DNA from: Lepidodermella squamata
Lineage: Eukaryota; Gastrotricha
NCBI GenBank assembly: GCA_047495785.1
Contig: JBLDXI010000024.1
Coordinates: forward strand, 3,162,001 to 3,226,000
Direction: 5' to 3'
Length of the DNA stretch: 64,000 bases
Shown: positions 53,201 to 62,560 of the stretch, piece by piece
How positions within the stretch are numbered: the stretch's first letter is position 1
Layout: each line of letters begins with the position of its first letter
The notes under the pieces: model-generated
What the model was told of the DNA's origin: nothing
Databases searched by the model: none
The model's input: the letters and a program-made list of their open reading frames with translations, nothing else
Made by a program: the position numbers and the translations under genes

Positions 53201-55547
53201 TCAACGTGAAAAATACATTTTTCATCCTATCGATGTTGAACTCTCGAGTTGCGAAAAATTTGACGTTGTTCGAATCCGGCGCGAAATCAGGGATAATACA
53301 TGACTGGCAATTCAGGGTCGAATTTCGTTGGCAGGTCCCAGAAAGGACGGTTGAGCATAGGCTACTCTTAGCGAACTGTAAATCGACTTCATTTTTTCGA
53401 AAATTCGTCAAATTCGAGTTTTGCCTCGATAATTCGCTCATAGCTCGCGTTGCAGCGTCGAGGGAACTCGCTATAGGTCGAATTACGTTGATACTCCAGC
53501 CGAAAGCGGCTTGAAACAACTGGATTGCTTTTGATTTGTCCGCTAAATCGATGACAGTGTCGAGATTTGTGACAGACCCGGTGAAGCCAGCTAGTACTTT
53601 CATTCCGAAATCTTTTTTCGCATTCATATCGGCTTGAAGGACGGAGACCATGACGTCGAAATCAGTCTTGAAGCCAGCAATGATTTGGGAAACGTCCGAA
53701 ATAGTATCATCGACGATGTATCTTGACCGTTTTAGCGAGTAAGTGAATGAATCATTGAAGTAGAACGACGCTCCGAGTCCGAAAAGAGCGAAAAAGCAGA
53801 AAATAATTGCTGAGATTGAAATAGCTGTCAGTGAGTTTGAGTATTTTTTCGATCGTTTAAATTGAGTGGTGTTGTTGTCTGAGGTCCAGACTGTGGCTAG
53901 GAATTCCGGGGTTTGTTGGTGGGAGGAAAGAGATTTTTTGTAGTATTTTTTGGTGAAAAAGTAGATCAATCCAGCGGCGAGAGGTACGATGATGAAACTT
54001 ATGATGAGGCTGGCTATCGTGATTCCCAACAAGGCGTCGCAGTCTAGTATTGCCTGAAGTTGAAGAGGACATGAATTAGAAAACGCGAACAAAACCTTAA
54101 CAAAACTGGGTCTCCTTTAATTAATTCGATGGATTTCTTAATTTCTGATTTTTTTAATTGCGATAAAATGTTTTTAACACCTTCGAAACGGTGTAGAAAT
54201 TTAAATTGAGATTTCCAATTTTTGTAACTTCAATTTTGAAATTTTAAAATTTGGTTTTAAATATTTTGAATTTTTGAAATTTTCAAGCTTACTTATTTTT
54301 CAACTTAAAGATTTTTTTAATCAGCGAGGAATAATCTTTACCAAGCTTTCAGAAAATAAAAAAATCAGCTTCACTCGTATGGTTGTACGACTTTTCAGCA
54401 GTGACATTTCAGTAAATGAGGGTCAAATCATCACTGACTTTTCATCAGTGACTAATGAGCAGTGACATTTGAGCTGCGACATTTGCGCAGTGACAAATAA
54501 TCAGTGACAAGTCAGAAGTGATTTTTTTAATTTATCCTATATTTTTTCAAATTTATTATTTATATCTCAGTGTCATTTGCGCAGTGACATTTCAGCGGAG
54601 ACATTTCATCAACAGAAATTCAGCAGGGGGGCCATGCGCTGCATTAAAGTTGAGCTAAAAAATTGCCCGATAAGTTCAATGCCCGAGAATAATAATTAAA
54701 AATTGATGAAGTGTCACTTGCTCATTTGTCACTGCTGATTAGACCCCCGTTTTCTGAAGTGTCACTGCTGAAAAGTCTGACCACGCTGCAAAATTTCCTA
54801 TTTTTGCCTGATTTTTGGCAATTTAAAATTTGCCTCGCCAGCATTAGACCGTTAGCGGTTAATTTTGGATGCTCCCGCATTAGCTTCAATATTCACGCTA
54901 AGGAAATATAGGTCAACGTCTGAATAAAAAGGAAGATCATCGGTCAAATTGCGAAAATGAGGCAAAAATAGACCAACAAAAATCGAGAATGAGGTCACCT
55001 AATTTTAGATTATTGAAAGAAGCTGTTTTTAACTTGCCAATAAAAATTTTGGCAATCGAAGGAGATCGAAAATAAAATGTGAAAAAATCAGGATAAATTC
55101 CAATTAAATATTGGAAATTTAAACAAATTTTGAGAACAGTTTTATTCTCTAAATTATTAGTACTTTTCGATAAAATTATCAGTATAGCCGAGGGAACGTA
55201 ATTCCGTTACAACTTGCCTCTTCAACATCCTCAGCTATCGCCGTAGTGTTTCCCGTATTAACAGCCTCGATCGCCACTTTTCCTATCATCCTAGCCGGTT
55301 CCTCGGATTTTTCGACCGTATCGATGATTCTCGCCAAAAATGTGTATAGCCTCGGCCAAGCAGCAGCCGGCTCGTAGCCCTCGAGTTTCAGCGTCTGAGC
55401 CTCGGCCAGTCGCGATTTAGCTACGCCAAAGTCATAAGGCGGCAGTTCTACCGTCCAGTCCGGGTACAGCCGGTTGCCCTTAACGTTGATGTAAGGCGCT
55501 GGTAGGACGTCTTCAAGGCTGCTCGGGAACGATTTCTCCGCCTCCAT
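50296..55547 (-). CDS. Prominin-like pentaspan membrane protein, copy 2
   Basis: Five exons (55547-55218, 54053-52651, 52023-51141, 50596-50502, 50446-50296) give 953 residues, collinear with copy 1 and with the same 95-bp last-helix exon (NAFWFFAGIFELFATVSS). N-terminal YPDWTVELPPYDF, TM1 ITIASLIISFIIVPLAAGLI, TM2 FCFFALFGLGASFYF followed by NDSFTYSLKRSRYIV, Cys-rich loop (CSTVLSGTCQRN, NCQSC). The first intron uses a GC donor (GAG/GCAAGT) and carries an inverted-repeat element (54381-54782). The cytosolic tail has an acidic run (DEKEEEEED) and ends KATVV, fitting a class I PDZ-binding end absent from copy 1. Transcribed head to head with the lectin-channel gene across 540 bp. Function inferred from family: protrusion or ciliary membrane organiser. 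Confidence 0.68.
54381..54782. repeat. Inverted-repeat element in intron 1 of prominin-like copy 2
   Basis: About 400 bp. The left end reads GGTTGTACGACTTTTCAGCA and the right end, reverse-complemented, GGTCAGACTTTTCAGCAGTG; they share GACTTTTCAGCAGTGACA followed by Y-TTCAG. Inside, the left arm holds CAGTGACNNNNNNN units at a 14-bp period (54445-54520), and the right arm ends in the opposite orientation. Non-coding. No target-site duplication is clear. The ends start GGT as in the element at 11017-11720, and the word is the same, so it is probably related. Confidence 0.6.
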
Positions 55548-56089
55548 AACTATGTTTTATCTCGTGAGATTATCGAGACGTGAAAGTCGACCTTACATTT
55601 AACCTGTTGGGCAATGCTACACACATATACACATGAACGCGTCATTTTTTTTCTCGTCATCATTCATAATATTATAAAGAACCTTGATGCTGCGTGTGCT
55701 GCTTCATGTCATTTTCTTGTTAAGCGAATTATTCACCGTGTGAACACATGCGGTTAACGAGTATATGAAAGCATTTGCGTACGTGTTTTTTCAACCAAGG
55801 TATCCAAGAATAGTGAAACAAAGGTGGATACTCGGGAAAAGAACCTCTTTGGGACTGGAAAAATGGCAAAATTTAACACCTGGAACACAGCCAAAATCGT
55901 CAATTGCTATTGAATCTCAGTTGAAAGTCGAGGCTGTTTGCACTGCATTTGAAGAGCTAAAAATGACATAAAGAAGAACCTTAGCCACTCCAGCTCGTTA
56001 GAACCTCCGCATGCCATGAATGCAAACAACTGATGATGAGAACTTGAAAATAACGAATCAGTATTGCACATTTTCTTCGAAGCTAATTT
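55548..56089. promoter_or_regulatory. Probable bidirectional promoter region
   Basis: The 540 bp between the start codons of the minus-strand prominin-like gene and the plus-strand lectin-channel gene. A 68-codon open frame (55765-55971) lies here but has no recognisable features and may be 5' UTR or chance. No TATA box is clearly placed. Promoter role is inferred from the head-to-head arrangement only. Confidence 0.4.
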
Positions 56090-58560
56090 ATGGCTTCTTC
56101 AGCATATGCTGCTTTTTGGGCCTTGATCTTTGTGCTCGGGAATGTGAAAGGTAAGTGATACAGGATAAATAGCCAAAATTAAAGGTTCCGTTTCAGCTGA
56201 TCTGCAAATAATCGATAATGCCAACTGGCAGCCCATCCCTGAGCAGACATATCAGAACGGGAATAAAGGTTGTAACATTCATTTATATCAAATAAATGCT
56301 TGACTCCGGTCTCGTATTCTGGTGTATTTTCAAACAGCGAATTGGGAATTTGTGAGTAGTCCCTCGATTACCCAGCCAGCTGGTTCAACCGACGTCCGTC
56401 TGGTTGATAGGACAACCACGAAAGGCATTCAAGAGTCAGGATTTTGGAGTAAAACCGTGAGTTGAAGGTATTCAAATGATAAAATTGATATAATGATATG
56501 TTCTTATTTAAAATTTAGCCTCTAAATTCAATATCAAACATATATATTAGGATCGAGTTGGAATTCATACCTGGTACTGGTACTGGTACTGTGAGATCTC
56601 CTGGCGTCGCCATTTTTTTCGTTTCAAACAAGACGGTGGCGAGACCTCCAGGTCCAACCATTTCGAAATACGGTGTGCTTGAGAAAAAGGGACAGTTCGT
56701 CGGATTTGGGATTTTCATGAACCCGTATGCAACAAAAATTCACACTGTAGCAAGCAGAACAAAGGATACATCTGACAAAGTTGATGTTCTCAACGAAGGC
56801 GAGGGCTACGACTTTGCTCACGAATTCGATAATACGTGCACCAATAATTTTGACGCTGAATATTTGAAATCAAGATTAACTGTCGAGATCTACACGACTA
56901 ATAATGGTAATCAGCTATGGGTAAGTAATCCACAAAATTTGATCTAGCATATCTAATTTATATGATTAAGGCGAATTTCGCGAAGAACGGCGAGTCAGGT
57001 ATCAAACAATGCGATGTGAGGGATCGTAATATCAATGAATGGTTGATACCGAAAGAAGCGTGGCCGATCACTTTCGGGATTGGCGCTCGTAATTCGGGCG
57101 AAAAGGCGGATGAAATACGCCTGAAAAGCATCGTTTACTACTCAACAGTTCGCCTATCGACAGCGTCTACGTCAACCACAACAACATTCACTAGTACTAC
57201 AACAACAACTACTACTACCCCAGCATCCAGCACAACCATATCATCGCGACCATCAACAAGTATCTCCCCGTTTTCGACCTCGGCTGCAGGAAGTACAGCG
57301 CAGACGACGGCATCTAGCGTCACTAACTCAGAGGCTGCGAAAACAGTGACAGAATCAGTTGCCGCGCCAACAAGTACAACGCCTAAAACCATACCATCGC
57401 AGATTTTGGATCAAACTACGCCAATGGCTGCTCTAAACGCTTCATCCGGATTATCTTCACTGTACCCGAGTGATCTACCAGCGGAAACTCCCAAGCCGGT
57501 TATCACAGCGAAACAAGTCACTGAAGAATGCGACGACTTCGCGCCAGATCGAGCAGCGCCTCCGAACAACGGTAAACCCAACCCAATAACCATCGCATTC
57601 AGCGTCGAGCGAATCAACGATATCGACGACGTTGCGGAAACCTTTTCAGTTTACGGGGTCCTACTCTTGATGTGGAGTGTTACAACCTGCCCGAAGACAA
57701 GCACAGTCGCGAATCTTCGGCGAACCGAACGAATGTTCGTCGCTACGGCCGATCAAGTCTGGATTCCACCGCTGCAGTTCATAACCAGCGACACGAACGT
57801 ATTCATGAAGGGCGACGAATTTGGCGACGATCTTTTAGCGGTCCATACTCTACCAAACGGCCAACCAAACCGAACCTTGAGTTTCTTTTGGACTCGGAGT
57901 GGAATATTCCGGGTCGCCTGTAGCTTGAACCTTCGAAAGTTCCCGTTCGATAGCCAAACCTGTTACTTCACCTTCGCGCTTCAGCGATCACTTGATCTCG
58001 CATTTTTCAACGAACCTTACATGTTTCTGTCAAGTGAGGACGGTGACATTTGGAAGATCGATAGCTACAAAACAGACCAAGGCTTTACAATTCTTCACTC
58101 AAACGCGAATAACGCGACAACAGTGACGTTCAGCATAACGTTAACCCGCCTTTATGGGTATTATGTTGTCAATTCGATTCTACCATCCATCGCCCTGGCT
58201 TTGCTGAGTCTATTTTCATTTTTAATTTCGCCCGATACTGCGGAGAGGCCTACGTTCACCGTGACGATTCTTCTAGCACTCTGCGTGAGCCAAAGCGAGG
58301 CGAATAACAACATCCCTAGAACTTCGCAGGAGGTGCTACTGCCGCAGTACCTGCTTCTGTTGACTTTCTTCTCGGTGGTGTGTACTCTGTATCAACTGCT
58401 GACAGTTTGGTTGGTTTACATTCGCGAGGAGAAGTTTACTGAACAAGGGAGGTGTGGCAAGCTAACGCTGATTGGATTTATCGATCTGGTTGGGTTCGGT
58501 GTTTCTGTTGCTATTCTTCTAGCAATTCACGCCTATGCTTTCACCATCATCAAGCCTTGA
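56090..58560 (+). CDS. L-type lectin domain fused to a Cys-loop ligand-gated ion channel
   Basis: Five exons (56090-56150, 56197-56268, 56338-56456, 56519-56920, 56971-58560) join in frame to 747 residues. Signal peptide (1-20). Residues about 30-278 follow the ERGIC-53/VIP36 lectin pattern: ANWEF, DVRLVD, GFWSK, LEFIPGTGTGT, GVAIFF, GP, GQFVGFGIFMNPY, then two spaced Cys (DNTC and KQCDV) and an ending like FGIGARNSGEKADEIRLKSI. A Thr/Ser-rich mucin-like linker (about 279-390) leads to a complete channel subunit: Cys loop CSLNLRKFPFDSQTC (C535-C549, exactly 13 between), TM1 from YGYYVVN, TM2 framed by TAERPTF and IPRTSQE, TM3, a M3-M4 loop of only about 20 residues, and TM4 to the C-terminus. 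The Glu before TM2 hints at cation selectivity. The Asp-Gly before the lectin GLAIWY strand is not kept, so sugar binding is unproven. Plasma-membrane pentamer inferred. Confidence 0.85.
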
Positions 58561-58644
58561 ACATCAAAAAACTGAAAAATCAAAATCAGATTATAAACAA
58601 CTGAGTACATATCAATTGTTAGTTCAATTAGGTGGTAACCTTGA

Positions 58645-58910
58645 CAAACCGTCATAACAGCAAAAGCGACAAAACAGCAAATTGCGACATAACAGCCGAA
58701 ACACGATGAATATTTTACATAATACCTAAGCGTTTGCAGTTTTGTCGCATTCGCTGTTCTGCGCAGTTGCTGTTTTGTCGTCTTACATTAATCTTTGGTT
58801 ATTTTGGTTATTTTTCTCATGTCAATGTTGTTGCCCAATTCCTATTAGTATAAAGTTGAAACTATCGACCTGCGTAATTGCTAAAATGTCACTGCTGAAA
58901 TGTCGGAAGA
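58645..58910. repeat. Inverted arrays of GACNNNNCAGC-type words
   Basis: Left side: AGCGACAAAACAGCAAATTGCGACATAACAGCC (58664-58697) in short pieces with a 17-18-bp period. Right side (58737-58781): the reverse complement of the same words, for example GCTGTTTTGTCG. A further reverse unit AAATGTCACTGCTGAAATGTCGG lies at 58884-58906 and is nearly the terminal word of the element at 54381-54782. Non-coding. Exact ends are unclear. Confidence 0.5.
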
Positions 58911-58970
58911 CGATTTTATTTCAACTGCGTGAAAAAAATGAAAAAAAAACTGTAAAAAATAACTACTCAT

Positions 58971-60008
58971 TCATTTCTTTTCACTTTTTCCTTTCGTTGT
59001 CTTGGTTTTATCGTTATTATTGCCAACAGTGGATTTCGCTTCTTTCTCACTGCTTTTGCCAGGCTTTTCAGCCTTATTACTTTCCACTGGAGCAGAATTG
59101 GTCGAACTAGATTGTGCCGCTGTTGCAGTGATCGGATTTTCTGCAGTTTCGGTTTTAGGGTGCTCAATGAAACCAGGGTACAGGCGATACACCCACCCAG
59201 GCGGAATTACAGCTTTCCTCCTAGGCTGGTAAATTCTCCCTGGCAATGCCTTCTTTTCAGCAACAGATAATCGCTTCTTTTGAATCGTCCCAGCTGCTGC
59301 AGTTGAGCTGGGTACTTGGGTTCCAGCGCTGGTACCAGGCTCCTGGCCTTCGTCCTCCTCGTAGTAATAGTCGTCATCATAGTCGTAACTTTCGCCCTCC
59401 TCTTCTTCGATGATCGAGATCCAATACGCTTGTTTTATCGCCATTAGGCCAGTAAGGATTCCGAAAACCCAGCCGATAAGGATAGGAGCCATTATCAGTT
59501 GAGCTAATCCGCACATTAAGCAGATTGTGAACACCTTACAGCGTAGGAACATTGGCACTTCGAAGGTATAGTCGGAGAAACCGAGCCATTTGAAGCTGAA
59601 TAAAATGGTTCCCAAACCAGGGACGAGTAGATTCATTATAAGAAGCGTCCAGGCAGAGATGAAATGCAGCCGAGGTAGCCATAAACTGGTCGAAAAAATC
59701 TCAATCAATGGATAATTTTTCACATTTTTCAAAATTTACTGGAAAAATTGGTAGCCCCATGGCATAGTTGGAGGCTCGTATCTTGGCTCTTCAGGCTGTT
59801 GGTTTTGGCTTGAAGCGTTGTGAGATTCACTTTCGACGTCAGTTATCACAACATCGTTAGATTTCTTCACTTCTTTCTGACCAGCTGCCGGCTTATCGTT
59901 CGCAGGTTTTTCTGGCTTCAGCTCATTTTCGTCTTTAGGTTGAGATTTCGTCTCGTTTTGAGCCTCAACATCGGACGATTTTTTGTGCGTGACTTGATTA
60001 TTGCCCAT
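58971..60008 (-). CDS. SPEC3/Stum-family membrane protein, copy 1
   Basis: Two exons (60008-59740, 59685-58971) give 327 residues. A hydrophilic Lys/Glu-rich N-terminus ends MPWGYQFF; the conserved core follows: LWLPRLH, helix 1 with IMNLLVPGLGTILFSFKW, and helix 2 with GLAQLIMAPILIGWVFGILTG then MAIKQA. This is the two-helix SPEC3/Stum pattern (Stum in flies acts in mechanosensory neurons; SPEC3 is a sea-urchin ciliary protein). The tail has a strongly acidic Tyr/Asp run (SYDYDDDYYYEEDEG), the GWVYRLYP motif shared with copy 2, and a Lys/Ser-rich end. Unlike copies 2 and 3 there is no intron after MAIKQA. Convergent with the lectin-channel gene. Confidence 0.75.
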
Positions 60009-60139
60009 TTTTCATATAAAAATCTAAAATTTACAAAAATTATTCTAAAATTTATTTCATGAATTATAAAAAAATTCAGGAAGAAAAATGGGAAATGGCC
60101 AAGTTCAGATATATTTGAATTTTTTCAGGTTTTTCCCCC

Positions 60140-61441
60140 TCATTTTTTCGTTTTTTCAGCCTCGATTTTCTCGTTGTTCTTGTTATCCAATCTGGGCGTC
60201 GATCTTGCATCAACGGTTACGCTCGACGGCGAAACTGATCCATTGTTTCTAGGCGCCGGGCTGATCGAAGTATTGGATTTTCGTGAAGTTGAACTCGTTC
60301 TCGAGTGGGAAGTTTCCGGTGCGTTCAGGTGTTTCGGATCACGTGCTTTATTGCCCTGGCCTTGTTGTCGTGACCTGGTTCGTTTTCCAGCCGTTCCGTT
60401 GTTCTCAGCTCGCTGCTGTTCTTCGGGTGGCGGAAATGGATACAAACGATAAACCCAACCTGTTTTTTTTGAAAATTAAAAAAAATTAATTATATTTTGA
60501 AAATTAACTGAAAAAATTTGTATTTAATTTTTGAAAAATAATTTTTTAAAGTTTTAAATAAAAATAACTTAAAATGTTGTAGTCTTCAGAGAAATTTTAA
60601 ATTTCGATTTTGGATTTGTTGAAAGAGAGAAAAATGTCAACAAAAAATTGCCTGGTGGGGGAGATTCGGGTGGAGTTGGTGGACGCGTCGCGGGTTTCCA
60701 CACTTGCTTTGGCTTATCGCCATTTTTCTTCTGTCCTTTGCTCTCTTCCTCGCCATTTTCACCTCCATCGCCTTCCTCCTTAATCGGATTCATCCCAGCT
60801 CTCATTTTCGCCTCACGATTCTCCATTATTTGAATCCCTTGAAACATAATTTCAGAATCCTCATTTTATGGCTGAATGATGAATGATGAAGACTTACATC
60901 TGGCCTGCTTTATAGCGATATAGCCCGTGAGAATGGCCCAGACCCAGCCGAAAATGAACGGCGCTAAAATCAACTGGGCGATGCCGTACAGTACGCCAAT
61001 CGAAGCGACGGACCAGCGTTGTTTTTTCGTTGTTGGAACGGCAAAATCTTTGCCGTCGAGCCAAGACAGGCTGAAGAAAAGCGTCCCGAGACCGGGTAGG
61101 AAAATGTTAACCAATAGGAGCAGGACAGAGGAACCGTGATGCAGTCTAGGCAGCCAGTCTCTAAAATTAGAGAATAAAATTTTATTTAATTCAAAAGTAT
61201 TTCGGCATTTTAAAATTTGAAATTCGATAAATAGGACAAAAATTTACCCGTATCCGAAAAATTTGTATCCGAAAGGTAAACCAGCACCAGATTGGCTCGC
61301 CGTGCTGTTTCGTCGACTCGGCGGCTGGACTACAACATCAGGCGGGTTTTGCTTTTCTTCCGAGGGTTTCTCGCCAGCTTCGCCCCGTTCAGCCTCATCA
61401 CTCCCATCGTCCTTCTTCGGCAACGGGCTGGAAGACAGCAT
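60140..61441 (-). CDS. SPEC3/Stum-family membrane protein, copy 2
   Basis: Four exons (61441-61248, 61160-60898, 60837-60652, 60459-60140) give 320 residues. N-terminal part ends LPFGYKFFGYG; core DWLPRLHHG, NIFLPGLGTLFFSLSWL, GIAQLILAPFIFGWVWAILTG, IAIKQA. The tail is Pro/Lys/Ser rich and contains GWVYRLYP, rejoined exactly across intron 3, which has a GC donor (CCAG/GCAATT). ATG 61441 is the best start but a splice acceptor (CTTCCAG) lies just after it, so an upstream first exon is possible. Head to head with copy 3. Two-pass membrane protein; mechanosensory or ciliary role inferred from family only. Confidence 0.72.
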
Positions 61442-62560
61442 TGAAAAATTTACGTTAAAACTCTAATTTTTGGCCAAATAAATTAGGCTAAAAAACCTGA
61501 TGAATTGTTTAGATAGCAACTGCTCGCGGATTTGGGCTGTTGATGTCATTTTTTTCAGCAGTATTTTCCGCAGGAAAAATGTGAATCTACAAGATACTTT
61601 AGGATGAATAGCGCAGTTTTTTCGCGCTCATTCATTCGGCGATATGCGTAACGACTTTTTTATGAATAAAAACAGCCAACAGTTCGTTGCTCAAGGCCTT
61701 TGATGAAAGGATTCGCTTTCATAAAAGACAAAACCGAACTACGTAGGTGTTTACTTCAGGAATTAAAGATGCGTGGGTTGAGCTTTTGGGGTAAAAATAA
61801 ACACTAGCCAGAGAATCCCGAAAAAATGATCTGAATAATTATCCAAAAAAATTCGAAAATTAACTGAATTCTGAATTGCCGTGATGAGAGGTTACCAAGT
61901 CAGAAATAAAAAATAAAAAATGTCAAAAAGCGCGCGCATTTTCAACAAAATGTGACCGGAGAAAATTTTTTATTTTTCAATTTCCACGATTTTTTATTTG
62001 ATGCTGAATTTCACTCTCCGCCTAAAGCTCGTGTCGGTATTCTAGTTAAATCAGCTATTTTGCGCATAATTTTTCAAAATTCTGCAACTTTTCTTGTAAT
62101 TTCGGTTTCACGCGTTCCCGTTAGTTTATTTTGGGTGTTGGTTTGATCGTCATTTTAATGGTATTAAAATCATGACAAGCACGTGCTATAATGTTCTCCT
62201 ATTTTCTGTGACGTTTTAGCTTTTTTCGGTTCTTTTCGAGCTTTCAAAGGGCGGATAGGAGATGAAAGCGCCATGAAGCCGGTGCGGCTAGGCACGTGAA
62301 TATGATGCAGTTTTTTCTCCGTAGAACCTGAATATATGAAAAACTCACTCCCACTCCGCCTACACTTATACCGTTTCTTACTAAAGGCTGGGATTAACTA
62401 CCACGCCTGGTTATTTTTTCCTAGAAATTAATAGCGCGGGCGTAGCAGAAATTTAGAAAATTAGAACTTGCCGAATTCTCGCAAATTTTTCGAAATAAAG
62501 GAAAATCACTAAAATCGAAGAATGAGTACCTAATGCTATCACTAGCGGATATTTGCCAAT
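61442..62560. promoter_or_regulatory. Shared upstream region of SPEC3/Stum copies 2 and 3
   Basis: About 1.1 kb between divergent start codons, AT rich on the left. Near 61553 on the minus strand an ATG opens about 18 codons (MTSTAQIREQLLSKQ...) that might be a first exon of copy 2, but no good donor follows. Otherwise nothing is recognised. Confidence 0.35.

Noticed and set aside
55765-55971. 68-codon frame between the prominin-like and lectin-channel genes
   Set aside because: No domain, signal or conservation is visible; it lies where promoter or 5' UTR sequence is expected.
57138-57392. 84-codon antisense frame over the Thr/Ser linker
   Set aside because: Val-rich translation is the expected mirror of ACN/ACA-rich Thr codons on the other strand.
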